Below, one piece after another: positions 23,488-34,382 of a DNA stretch of 64,000 bases; within the stretch, counting starts at the first letter, position 1; each line of letters begins with the position of its first letter. The translations under genes were made by a program, and so were the position numbers. Origin of the DNA: Blastobasis lacticolella (lineage: Eukaryota > Arthropoda > Insecta > Lepidoptera > Blastobasidae); assembly GCA_905147135.1 (NCBI GenBank), contig LR990051.1, positions 19,435,115 to 19,499,114 of the forward strand, written 5' to 3'. The notes under the pieces are model-generated. The model had not been told where the DNA came from and ran no database searches. It was given only the letters and a program-made list of their open reading frames with translations.

Positions 23488-23639
23488 TTTAAGTCACATC
23501 GTACTGTTATAATTGATGATGCCAGAGTGAAATAAACTGCATATTAATTATAATAGTTAAAACTTTTATTTATTACACGAAATACAATGTTAATTTACAA
23601 GTGATAATAAATTAGTAGGTGATAAATATTCCCAGGCAG

Positions 23640-23950
23640 TTGCGGGTTTTGTTTTTTATTTTTGCGCCCAACGCAAAGGAAATGAGCACCCTCCGGTAGC
23701 GATTGGGAGGGAGGAGGTGAACTCTCATGAGTACCAGCCGCCCGACAAGATTGGTTATGCACGACTCGCCGTAAAGAAACCTAGGCGCCTACGTGCTAAA
23801 CACCCCCTGGGAGCACCTGTAGCCGGGAAGGCTTTCCAGGTTTCATCGGACGCGACACCCCGTGGGGACGGGGTACGGGTGTCAATAGTTGGCCAAGGTG
23901 ATGGACGATCTCTGTCACCTTGCTGGAACCCGTTTGGTCTCTTGACTTCC
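23640..23950 (+). other. GC-rich coding-like retroelement piece
   Basis: The block 23690-23945 is clearly GC-richer than its surroundings and open for 88 codons (23717-23983, basic, Pro/Gly-rich: 'RLAVKKPRRLRAKHPLG'). No family motif seen. It may be a gag-like or LINE 5' fragment, or a repeat read-through. Confidence 0.3.
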
Positions 23951-24449
23951 TCCATTATAAAAAACACATATAAAGACTCATAATAGTCCAATGCTTGGTT
24001 TGAGAGTGTTAATATAATCTCCATGCGTGCATACAGATTAGTGATTCCAGTGTTTCAAAATACTTCTACAGGTTAATAGCTGGGCTGCCTCTATGCCTCT
24101 GAATCACTAGCCGTCTTCTAATGACACCTGTCAATGAAGGGGCGCTAGAGAAATTCACCGAGTTTGGAGTCCGGCAAATAAGGAACAATTCCAATATTCT
24201 ACTTTGCCCGACATCCCACAGAACGTTAAAGAGTTTTCTCCAATAATAATTTTCTTTTTCATTCTACGACGTGACAAACGAGCAGATATCCCACCTAGTA
24301 GTTATAACAGTTTAATTTTTGCGTCCGGTACCATTTTAAATGACCTTCATATCGTATGAATACTAGTACTACCGGGAGGGCAAGCTGTATTTATGATTCT
24401 TTCTACGTGATGTAGATGAATCAAGGCCCAATATTCAATACCCTGGACT

Positions 24450-24550
24450 TCAAGCTACCAAATTATCCAAACCAAATCAAAATCCGTTCAGTAGTTTTTG
24501 CATGATGCGCAACCAAAAATACAGACCAAAAGATAGACAGACAAAAACGA
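24450..24550 (+). mobile_element. Short repeat fragment
   Basis: 'caaaatccgttcagtagttt' followed by 'gatagacagacaaaaacg' resembles the end of the repeat at 16684-16862. Confidence 0.45.
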
Positions 24551-24600
24551 ACTCTAATCCCTATAGAGGACACTCTCTGGTGGTTTTGCGATAACGACGA

Positions 24601-24858
24601 CATCATCATCATCATCACAGCCCATAAAAGTCCACTGCAGGACTTAAGGCCTCTCCCACGAAAGGGAAGGTTATTGCCATAATCTCCACGCTTGGCAGGC
24701 GGGTTGGAGATCGCAGTGTTGTAAATATAACAATGGAAAACGCCGCTGCCCATTTTCCAGCCTACGGAGACTTTTGCCTCGAAAACATAAGTCGCCTTGT
24801 ACGACACCCACGAGTGTAAGGGGTTGGTGCTATTCTACTCTGCCGGCCACCACTCGGC
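24601..24858 (-). mobile_element. Repeat A copy
   Basis: Complete-looking, from (CATCAT)n to 'gccggccaccactcggcc'. Confidence 0.8.
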
Positions 24859-24990
24859 CAACGACGACATCAATTAAATCTAAACTCATTCCTTAAGAAT
24901 CCACAAAGTGTGGTAAGCTTGAAACTTGTACGCTGCATTTATCTTGTTGCGTCTGACTCAGAAATAAAACTAGAATGACTTTGCATTTTT

Positions 24991-24996
24991 TTTATT
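24991..24996 (-). terminator. Candidate poly(A) signal of gene 2
   Basis: AATAAA on the minus strand about 210 bp after the stop of gene 2. No nearer canonical signal was seen. Confidence 0.45.
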
Positions 24997-25204
24997 TCCT
25001 TAGTTTAACAGATCACATCAATCCAGCGGAAACTTATTATAACTCTGATTAAAAGTTGTCTTCGTATATCATTGAAATTTATGTTCTTGCTTTAAGTATA
25101 ATTATAATCTTGCGATTGGCTCCTTATGGATACAGTTTACCTTAAATATAAAGTCCTTAACTATAAAAGAAACGTGATGTTGTGATTACTCTTTGAGTTT
25201 CGAG

Positions 25205-25959
25205 TTAGGGTACAGGTGACAATATACAATCACATTCGTAGTCATAAGGGTTGCAGTAACCATTTGGCGTAGTACCATAAGGAGGTTGGCAAATGCTTCT
25301 ACAAAAATCGCATTGATAGTCGTATTGACACTGGTATCCTGCAAAATAATAAATAATAATAATTACTGAATTATCTGTTCCGTAACTCACAACAAACTGG
25401 AAACAACTACAAAATCATTTTTAATGAAAAAAACTGGTCACAATCCCATAGCTTTTAAGCAAAACTATTATAATTACTCTGACCACTAAATAATCAGTAT
25501 AAATAACGGCACTAAATAATGCGCATGAGCTATTTTCGGCTTATTTTGAAGTATTTACTCATACGCGTGCGACAGAAGAAATAACGCTGTACGAAGCCGA
25601 ACTCATCCTCAACATATCAGCCGGAAAACGCCCACGGCTGGGTAAAAGATCTCCACAAAGGCTGGTCTTGTGCCTTCCGCATCCAGCTGGTACCTGCGAT
25701 CTATACCAGATCGTCGGTCCACTTAGTGGGAGGTCTACCCACGCTGCGTCTCCAAGTACGTGGTCGCCACTAGAAAACTAGTCTATGTAAATTATTTACT
25801 GCCAACATCTGTATTTTGTCAAGAATCATATGAATGTAGGGGTTGAATGAACCGGACGCAAAAGAAACAAAATATATGTACAAAATGTTTACCATTAGCA
25901 GCGGTGTCAGACACCCAAAGAGTGAGAATCGCAAATAAAAAAGATAGAAAGAACTTCAT
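25205..25959 (-). CDS. Small secreted acidic Cys-rich peptide (gene 2)
   Basis: Two exons: 25959-25893 (donor G|GTAAAC, phase 1) and 25338-25205 (acceptor TTTTGCAG), joining to 66 aa. Residues 1-21 are a signal peptide (MKFFLSFLFAILTLW, cleavage near DTAA). The mature part of about 45 residues has Cys at 26, 32, 35, 39, 51, 58 and 60. Ignoring C32, the spacing C-x8-C-x3-C-x11-C-x6-C-x-C fits invertebrate CS-alpha-beta (defensin-like) domains, and G49-Y-C51 with C58 fits a GXC gamma-core. Unlike most defensins it is acidic (four Asp, one Glu, one Arg) and Tyr-rich, and the seventh Cys is unpaired, so it may dimerise. The 554-bp intron contains a repeat I copy. Upstream are a TATA-like box and three GATA-like motifs (about 26034-26090). 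Convergent with gene 1. Function inferred only; alternatives are a matrix or silk-type disulfide peptide. Confidence 0.82.
25618..25770 (-). mobile_element. Repeat I copy in gene 2 intron
   Basis: Matches 13895-14045 and extends to 'aagtacgtggtcgccact'. Confidence 0.6.
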
Positions 25960-26005
25960 TGCTGCTGTATATACGACAACTGTAGCTGCCCACGTACGAC
26001 CACTG

Positions 26006-26013
26006 TATTTAAA
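26006..26013 (-). promoter_or_regulatory. TATA-like box of gene 2
   Basis: TTTAAATA on minus, 32 bp upstream of an ACAGTTG initiator-like site (25978-25984). This predicts a 5' leader of about 20 nt before the ATG at 25959. Confidence 0.55.
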
Positions 26014-26529
26014 GGCAAAGACCGCTATGTGTATCAAATTCAACTTCAATACATGATAAATCGGATTTTCTACAAAGCAACCAAAGATAATTGGAACATC
26101 CACACGACATGATTACAACTAGTATTGGTCCGTGAAATTTCTAGTTTGTTTTTCTCAAGAACATTGATTGTTACACGGATCACTGGTAAAAACTGATTCA
26201 CATAAACAAAACTTAGATGTAAATGTTTAATTATTGTTTACAACGCTCCATATTTTTGAATAGGAGTGGCATCAAAGACAAGGCAACGACATAGATCTTA
26301 AATCTGTTCAGACTGACTTGTCTTATCTGGTTAAGGGAATTATGAATTTACATGGATAATTTTCAGCAGTATTTGTTGAAATTCACTTTACATGTGTTTC
26401 TTTGTTAATTCAACACATCTATACACAATATATGTAGCGTGATTGATGGGGCAAGGGGTGATTTTGGGCATTTTTTGTTCACCAAATAAGACAAGACAGA
26501 TCATAGCTAAAATTGGAATAGTATTATAT

Positions 26530-26886
26530 GTATATCTATTTTTTTTTTAATGTCATACGGTAGGCAAACAGGCAAGCGGGCCACCTGATGTAAAGTGGTC
26601 ACCACTGCCTATAGACATTAGCAACACCAAGAGTATCGCTAATACGTTGCCTACCTCTATAACACGTTGCTCTGGCAGCAAAAGGCAAATGCCACTCCAC
26701 TGCCAAAGCCACGGTTCCCCAAACCTCCACCCCACTGAGCACTGGTAACCTTACTCACCGGCAGAAACACAATACTATTTAAAAGAGTATTGTTTAGCTG
26801 CGGTATTCTGTAAGGTGGAGGTACTTCCCCAGTCGGGCGGCTCCAATTCGAACGAGATACCCCGCTATGCCCTACCTCTCTTAAAA
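26530..26886 (-). mobile_element. Repeat C, full-length-looking copy
   Basis: Poly(T), 'gtcatacggtaggcaaac', through to 'ccgctatgccctacctctct'. The reverse-orientation twin of 6776-7120. Confidence 0.85.
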
Positions 26887-27314
26887 TTATTTATCAGCTA
26901 ATTCGGAGGAAAAGTCAAAAGGCTCTCAGGCCTAAAAGGTGAAGGTTGTAGGTTAGAACGCCGAATGATAATGAAGATGAAATTTGTGTAGGAAGTACTC
27001 CAATCCAGCTAATATTTTTTTATTGCTAATTGAGGCACATAAACAGACTGTCCACCTGATGGAAAGTGGCCACCGTCGACCAGGACATCTGCAACTTAAG
27101 AGCAGCAGAAGTGAAGTACTTGTAGGTATGCCTTTTAATAAACTCCATGTCGGAGTGCAAAGGTAAGTCTTCGGGAGTGAGGTCATTCAGAATGTTCCTT
27201 TTCTAAAGAAAAATCTCATAAAAACAAACAGACAAATCAACATAGAGTTCTTTGTATCCTCCTCACAGCGCGTAAACGCACTGCGTTCAATACATCAATT
27301 AAAAATAGAATCAA

Positions 27315-27655
27315 TCATTTTGGCGTTAATATCCAGGTTGTGCTCTCGCGCACGAGAGCGCAGGGTCCTCCTTGACCATGATTCAGGATATGGCAGATCA
27401 GATAATTACCGTGGAGCGACTGCTATTTAACCTCCGTGACCCTGCAGGGGAACCTGACCATATCATGGTTACACATCCAGTCGCCTGATTGTGTAGGTTT
27501 CATCACAATGTTTTCCCTCACCGTAAGAGCAAGTATTCAACTAACGTACATAACTCCGAAAAGAGTCATTGGTACATGGCGGCAGTGGGATTCGAACCCG
27601 GTACCTCCCCGATTGCGAGTCGGATACCGTTACCACTAATTCTCCGACGCTCCTC
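27315..27655 (-). mobile_element. SINE B copy
   Basis: Full length. The B box complement 'ggattcgaaccc' lies at 27588-27600 and the A-box side at about 27630-27650. Confidence 0.88.
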
Positions 27656-27779
27656 CTCCTCACGCGGTCAATACGGCTATTATCGTTCATTTTGTCGGAC
27701 GCATTGTGCCGATTGCCAATCAAGTATATTCAGAACCCTGTGCGTTCGCGCACTGTGAGACATCATAGTGACTCTCCAC

Positions 27780-27930
27780 ATGGCACAGGTAACGAGATTA
27801 GAGTATCTTTTATTTTCGTTTTTCATTTATGTCTGTTTTACTTTTTTTTTTATTTACGAATATTTAAGAATTTTGTGCAGTGTGTCTGAGTGGAATAAAT
27901 GTGTTTTACTTTACTTTACATTTCTGTAGT
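27780..27930 (+). mobile_element. LINE-like 3' tail
   Basis: T-rich UTR-like sequence with AATAAA at about 27894 and a (TTTAC)n terminus. Confidence 0.4.
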
Positions 27931-28223
27931 AAACAAATCTAATTTGGCGCCAGATATTGCCACGTATACCTGTCTCGGACGCCTCACAGCCGGAAACTCG
28001 TTCCAGGTTGACAGACCGAGATCACATTAAGATGTCGAGAGGACGAAGATGGAAGGCATTGCGTGGGGAGATCCCCTTCCTTATCCGCCGTGATAGCATC
28101 TGAGTTTTGTTTGCGAAGGTGTTTCTCTTAGACTTTGTTTTGGCAGCCATTATATGTGCGGTTATCTCCCGTGTAGAATTCATGGCAAAAAATGAAAAAT
28201 TATATTATTGCAAATCAGTAATT

Positions 28224-28410
28224 ATCATCATCTTAACCTAGTTGTGATATCGCGTGCCAGAGCCCGGGGTCCGCCTTGACTTGATTATGATCCAGGATTT
28301 GGGACATCAGATAGAGGTAATTACAGTATAATTATAGTAGAGCGACTACCATATGACCTCCGTGACCTAGTTAATAGACGAACCTGACCGATTGGATCAT
28401 TCTTACATAT
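28224..28410 (-). mobile_element. SINE B, 3' part
   Basis: 'gtccgccttgac' to 'gaacctgaccgattggatca'; head lost. Confidence 0.75.
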
Positions 28411-29269
28411 TCATAACATCAATAAACGAAACGAAAACAATGTTACAGTAATAGAGGCACTCGGTAATAATACAATCGGAGTACAATGAATAAAAATAAT
28501 ACCTATTGTAAACTAGGTTTTAAAGAAAAGTGACAAAAATATTTTACAATTCATTTATAATGTTCAAAAATTTTATTTTTAAAATTATTTGTCCAAGTTA
28601 ACGTAATCAATCATTAAAAAAATAGGAACCTGTTATCGTAACCTATTTGAACGAAGTGCCTTGTAATCGTACTAAAAAATAACGAAGAAATTGATCAACA
28701 CGGTAGAATAACAGTCACCTTGTACCGGCTGTATATTCACTACCCAATCATTTCCGGTGGCGTTCCGAACACGAATTCAAATTCAAAAATAGAACGACAG
28801 ATAACGAATAGGCGAGACGCGTAGACATTTCCCTGCGTCCCGGTAAAACATACCTACACCGGTGCTCGATTTCAACATACTGGCTGGAAAGAATTTTCGA
28901 AATGCATTGCTTGTGCATCAAAGAGACATAACAATTTTCTTTCGAATAAAAAGCAATGTACATCTTTCCGAGAATATTTCGCTGGAACGCGCAGCAGGGA
29001 AAGGTAAATGTATTCTGCCCACGTATACCAACTCTTTTGACTTGTTACTTTGTTTGACAGTCCGCGAAATTGGGTGAAAAAGTAATTAATATGAGTATGC
29101 TTTTGGGATGTTTAAATTTAACAGCGGCTAGGTGCGGCCGAAATTGTTATTCTATGCGACAAGGTTAATATATTGTTATGAGAGTCAAGAGAGTGGAAAA
29201 ATATTTGTGTTGAATTTTTCATACGCCGCTGCAAGGTGAGTAATAGCCCAGTAATTTATTATTCGTGAG
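28411..29269. other. No gene seen
   Basis: AT-rich DNA. Overlapping frames on both strands around 28750-29080 have no supporting motifs. Confidence 0.35.
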
Positions 29270-29610
29270 TTTTCAGTTTGTGTCGTTTAGAACTGGAGTT
29301 CGCACGGGCCGCTTTGGTTTGACCTTTATTATGCGTACAGCTAAGGAATGGAACACGATGCCTTCGAGTATGTTCTCTAATCAATATAATCTGGACGCCT
29401 GGATATATTGTATGCCAAAAGGTAGACCACAGCGCTCTAGTCTCTATTTATATAAGACCTGCATTTAATGTATAACCTGTGTGTCACAATAAACATATTT
29501 GATTTGATTTGATTTGCCTTCAAAGCTAGAGTGAAGAGGCGGTTTTAAGACGGGCATGCATCGTCGTTTACCAGCAGGTAAGATGGTGGTCAAATGCCTG
29601 TCTTGCCTTC
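29270..29610 (+). mobile_element. Repeat D, split by a second retroposon
   Basis: The frame 29265-29400 reads G-R-F-G-L-T-F-I-M-R-T-A-K-E-W-N, a clear Jockey-type ORF2 end. The D sequence resumes at 29517 after an insertion. Confidence 0.8.
29400..29516 (+). mobile_element. Nested LINE-tail insertion in repeat D
   Basis: About 117 bp ending AATAAACATATTT(GATTT)n interrupts D exactly. The D word 'gacGCCTtcaa' is present as GCCT on both sides, consistent with a short target duplication. Confidence 0.75.
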
Positions 29611-30013
29611 TATAAAAAAAGTGAAATGTGTCGAACTTTCCATTCAAGACCTTACGTACAAGACAAATAAACCAATTTTATGTGCCTGTTCACTTTTAAT
29701 CTCCGATATACCGAACTAATAACCTGAATATCTGAACTTTTGTTCATCACATAAGAACATACACACACACTCATATTGTTTCCAAATAAATAACACAAGA
29801 TAAACCCCAAAAAACTGCCGTAAGCCGCCCACGCAACACGGATCCCTAATCTTTTGGCAAGTTCTCAAGTTTTACACACCTATAGATTTACAATGCACGA
29901 CATTCAGTCGGTGCGGTGTCGTGAGGCTAATTAGGATTTAGGTAAGTATATCTATAAATACACTCCATCGATGAACCAAAAGTAAAGTTTAGATCTAATA
30001 GTCCTCTGTGCTT

Positions 30014-30307
30014 ATGGCGAGGAGTATCCGAATGTATGTTTCGCGATTTTTAATAGTTTTGGAATTATTAATTTTAATGTTTTGTTTTGAGAATTTTCGT
30101 CATCTCCTTTATACTTTCACTACACATGTTATCGGGTTTGTTACCACGGTTAGTACTGTTTTACCTCGATATTTTGACGCAGTTGCATTCATCACTAATA
30201 CTAGAGTATACTACAGTAACGGTTGCAGTCTACTCGTGCCCATGACGCATGCAACTGCTAAAAACAATTTTTATTTATTATATACATTAATTATTATATT
30301 ATTTTAA
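30014..30307 (+). CDS. Possible small membrane protein frame
   Basis: 97 codons from ATG at 30014: a basic start, a hydrophobic stretch (FLIVLELLILMFCF) and a hydrophobic C-terminus (FYLLYTLIIILF). A TATAAATA at about 29954 lies 60 bp upstream and AATAAATAAATAAA lies at about 30438. However, about 45 bp of the frame (30110-30155) recurs inverted at 30467-30520, which suggests a repeat. No homologue recognised. Confidence 0.25.
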   Translation: MARSIRMYVSRFLIVLELLILMFCFENFRHLLYTFTTHVIGFVTTVSTVLPRYFDAVAFITNTRVYYSNGCSLLVPMTHATAKNNFYLLYTLIIILF

Positions 30308-30796
30308 TTTATTAATTATTTGCTTTCTGGTATGAAAGCAATCTATTCAATAATTCTATGCATATAACTCGACGATCTCTTTTATTGAACTGATGTAATC
30401 TAATAAGAATATTATCATTATGTAAGAACTATAAGAGATAAATAAATAAATCTAAATCCAAATTAATACTAACCGTGGTAACAAAGTCGATATGTGGTGA
30501 AAGTGTAGTGAATAACAACGAAAGTCCTAGATCCTATAGTTCTTAGGGCTCCGGATCTGAAGGGTAAAATAGGAACTTTATGTGTTGAACATTTTCACGT
30601 TCTTTCCTAAGAACTCAATTTTAGTCGCACTTGAAAAAACCTCAGCAGGACACAACCTAAGCGTGCGTGGAAAAAAGTCTCTCTGAAACCGCAGATATTT
30701 TGTTTCTAACCTGAGAGGATGAACTCCTTATCAATAGCTCTCGGTGCGATGATAGAACAAGGCCGTGGCCATAACTGATTTAAAGACTTAGTAACT

Positions 30797-30836
30797 ACAA
30801 TCTTGACGTTAATGTCCTGGTTTTGCTCTCGCGCGG
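30797..30836 (-). mobile_element. SINE B tail fragment
   Basis: 'atcttgacgttaatgtcctgg' only. Confidence 0.6.
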
Positions 30837-31727
30837 CAAAAAGTAACAATATGGCGGCACTTCAGATTTGCAATAACTCTCAATGCCAACAGCGACGCCG
30901 TCACTGGGTCTGTGATTGTGACGCTGTATCGGTACGTAATTTTTGTACAAGTTCGTCAAATATTTCTTTTTCATGTACAGGTACATCTTGGTTACACAAT
31001 TTATATTGAACGTCGTCTACTCCCAAATTGAAACAATTCAACATTACCGGTACTTATCTAAATTACAGGATCGTGATCGTGTCGTGTAGTATAAAAATTA
31101 CTAACACAGTTAAATGGAATTTTTATAGGTTATTGTGTATATTTTATTGTTCTTTCTCGTTGGCCAGTTTAACTGGCGATAAGAATTATCATGTTGTGAT
31201 AGTAGCTAAAGGCTAAATGGATTTATTTATTTTTAATGCTTGTCTTTATTCGTTCTCTCCGCCCACGTTTAATCTAGCTATGTTGTGTGCCTATAATAAG
31301 ACCACGCTAATTCCGAATCGCTTATTAAAAAAAATCTCTGTATGGCAACTTTTTGAAACGTTATTCACAAAAGTCGTAACAAACAAATTGATTTCTGTAG
31401 GATTGTTTATTTTCGTGAGTTATGATAAATATTATTAAATAATGGGCAAAACAATTATAGATAACGGTAGATAATTTTCATTAGGATTAATAATTTAGAC
31501 AAAAGTTCAAGCTAATAGTGACCAAGTAACTGAATGATTACAAGAAGGACTGACAAGGACAGATTATCCCCAGATTATTGCCCTGTCCACATTTTATAAT
31601 TTTTACTACTGTCAATCAATACGGACTTATCGTGGTACTATTATACTAATCTATTTATTTATAAAAAATAACAATGGCGGACTTAAAGCTACGTAGCTTT
31701 TAATATAGCGTAATGTAATGTCAATGT
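30837..31727. other. No firm gene
   Basis: Contains a short Cys-rich frame at 30855-30935 followed by a good donor (GTACGTAA). Discussed as a weak finding, not called. Confidence 0.3.
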
Positions 31728-31835
31728 CTGGACGCCTTCAAGGCTAGAGTGAATAGGCTGTTCCTAGACGGACATGCTCCAACTTCGGCCGCATCGTCAC
31801 TTACCAACAGGTGAGATGGCGGTCAAAAGCCTATA
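31728..31835 (+). mobile_element. Repeat D fragment
   Basis: 'tggacgccttcaaggctaga' to 'gatggcggtcaaaagcc'. Confidence 0.75.
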
Positions 31836-32252
31836 ATATAAAATGAGACTGAAAGCTACATGCCGTTAGTTTCTTAGTACTAAATATTATCCAATGGTAT
31901 ATGTGAAATCAATAGCAGAACTAAACGTTTCTGTCTAATTTTCCCATTAAAATGTGTTTAAATATTACGATATACTTGCCAACGAATTAACACCTTCAGG
32001 ACTCCTGCATAAGTTTCAGGGCGAAGTAAATAAATAGCCTAAGCTACATATTATTAAAATTAATTATGTATGCAAATCTGTCCACGTAAATTCAATTAGG
32101 TATGTAGTGGATTTTTAAGTAAATACATGATAATTTGTCTTGGTTATGAGCTCAATACTGCATAGTTGCAAAGTTAGAAAGCGGTACTGGTGCTGTGGCA
32201 GCGTGCTTGTGGGAATGATAACCAAGGTTTAGTAAAAGGATAATTAAAGATT

Positions 32253-32530
32253 GGCCGTGTGGTGTCCGGTGGCCGTGTGGTGTCCGGCAGAGTAGAATAG
32301 CACCAACCCCTTACTCTCATGGGTGTCGTACAAGGCGACTAATGTTTACGAGGCAAAATATCAAGAGTCTCCGTAGTCTGGAAAATGGGCAGCAGCATTT
32401 TCCATTGTATTATTTAAACACTGCGATCTCCAACCCGCCTGCCAAGCGTGGAGATTATGGCAATAACCTCCCCTTTCGTGGGGGAGAGGCCCTAAGTCCT
32501 GCAGTGGACTGTTACGGGCTGTGATGATGA
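32253..32530 (+). mobile_element. Repeat A copy with duplicated 5' end
   Basis: A complete forward copy whose first 18 bp (ggccgtgtggtgtccggt) are present twice in tandem (32253 and 32271). Ends 'gggctgtgatgatga'. Confidence 0.85.
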
Positions 32531-32691
32531 GTAAAAGGATGGGTGACCGTTTAGTACTTTGAGGCTAGTCGAACTTCAGCACCGTAACGTGCTCGATACT
32601 TGGCAGTTATACCTCCTAATACCGTTGTTGTGTTTAATATGGCTACAAAAAGACAATAGAATTCTATTGTCTTTTGGGGATCCTATTCACG

Positions 32692-32828
32692 TCGTCACGA
32701 TCAGGGTTTCGGAGGTTAGATAGCAGTCGCTTCACTGTAACTATCTGATCTGCCAAATCCTGTATCATGGTCAAGGCGGACCCCTCGTGCGTATGAGCAC
32801 AACCGGGACTACGACAAGATGATGATGA
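32692..32828 (+). mobile_element. SINE B, 3' part
   Basis: 'ggaggttagatagcagtcgc' to 'gacaagatgatgatga'. Confidence 0.8.
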
Positions 32829-33389
32829 CCTTATTTATTTCGGACCTCCATCTCCTCCATCTCTCCATCTTCCATCACCTCCATCTCTGTCTCTGTATTT
32901 CTGTCTGTCTGTCTGCCTCCATCGGAATCTGTGATCTGCGCTCAGAACACACCTTTGTTAAATATCAAAAACGAGAACCACGGAGACAAAATCAGACATC
33001 CACTCTATCTTTTTTTTCTCTCCAATCCACCCAGCGCGGTTGTCCGCTGTCATTCGCGTGGAACACAAACGGTTTTGTAACCATTTCTCGGTAGGGCGTG
33101 CAACAAATGCGTGGCTAATCGCGCTCGCCGGTGACAGATGCGAGCCGGGAATAGAACCCGTGGACGTTGGTGCGCTGCTGTACTGGAGTGGGTACTGGGA
33201 ACCACTCCTTTCCTCGACTGCAACTCTTGGTAAGCCAGAATCTACAGCAGCGACCACATACTGGACCTCAGTTTTGACACGGAAAGCCCGAGGATGAGCT
33301 AACTCTGTGTTGAAACCCACTAGGAGTTAAGAGATAGGAAGAGGAAGGAAATAGTTTTAAGGGAGCTTGAAGGAGATTTGTATTTACCG

Positions 33390-33505
33390 TATACGGCAGA
33401 CAAACAGGCCAACGGGCCACCTGATCGAAAGTAAGGAGCGCTTCCAATGCGTTACCCGCCTCTAGAGAGATCTCTAGAGACATCTTGAACGATCCCATAT
33501 CATAG
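33390..33505 (-). mobile_element. Repeat C subfamily fragment
   Basis: 'acggcagacaaacaggccaa' to 'tagagacatcttgaacgatc'. The last part matches the alternative 5' end of 36705. Confidence 0.6.
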
Positions 33506-33800
33506 ACCAAAGGTTCAAAACTTAATATATTCATCCTCTCTACATGCCTAAGCCATCTAAGCATTCCTTCCCTTCTCCTAGTCCCTACATCTTCTTTCAC
33601 CACATTGCTCCGCAACATATCTTTCATTGATATGTACCAACGAACAAGCTTGTTCACAACCTCGTGACGTAACCTGATACAGAAATATCGAATAAACCCA
33701 CCGTAATAACAATCAAACTGCATCGGTTGAAGGTAAATGGCACATTTGCCACGTTTATGGGCTACTGTCACACGCGTGTAGTGTACAAATGCCGGCATAT
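33506..33800 (-). mobile_element. LINE reverse-transcriptase C-terminal remnant
   Basis: The minus frame reads 'VVKEDVGTRRREGMLRWLRH' then V-E-R-M-N. The E-R-G-M-L-R-W-x-G-H-x-E-R-M block is typical of RTE-like ORF2 ends in moths. The usual Gly is Arg here. Confidence 0.65.
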
Positions 33801-34287
33801 TGATTCTGTATCGCGAACAACATCAGTTGGCGTGAAGCCAGATGCTGCTGCGGTGCGCACGATTCTGCCTCTTACCGCACTCGTGCAATTATAGTCTGTG
33901 GTAACTCTTAAATTAAGAGATGAGATATTTCTTTCTAGTATTCTTATGTCTCTTTTATTGACCCGGTGTTTAGGTTTTCCTGGGCTCTTTTTATTATCCG
34001 GCTCTCAGTTGAAACTTCTCGGGTTCTATTTGGGATAGGTTTAATGGTCTTCTGAATTACAATGGTGGGTGAGTGCGGATGTTTTTGTTGTTCTGATTTC
34101 GAGTTCGCAAACGCATTTTGAGCGGTTAAATAAATAACGACGTACAGTCGTAGCTCCAAAGCAGGATTTCCTGTGGCAAACCACAGGTGCTATGGACAGA
34201 TGATATCTCGAGTCCCAGTAACCACATTTCTTGGCAGTAACTGAGAATGACCGCCAGCATAATGACCACGATCATGACATTAGTTCA
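33801..34287. other. No gene called
   Basis: A minus frame at 33944-34159 (Ser/Thr/Lys-rich, starting at a TTG codon) is uncharacterised and lacks a start or splice context. Confidence 0.3.
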
Positions 34288-34382
34288 TGGATTATAGCCA
34301 AATTATGGATCATGGTCAAGGCGGATCCCGGGCCCTCGTGCCCGAGAGTACAACCAAGACATTAACACCAAGATGATTATTT
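34288..34382 (+). mobile_element. SINE B tail
   Basis: 'ggatcatggtcaaggcggat' to 'acaccaagatgatta'. Confidence 0.75.

Noticed and set aside
27436..27889. Overlapping 60-106-codon frames
   Set aside because: They are SINE B and a LINE-like tail read in several frames.
33268..33798. 176-codon minus-strand protein gene
   Set aside because: It joins a repeat C fragment to a LINE reverse-transcriptase remnant.
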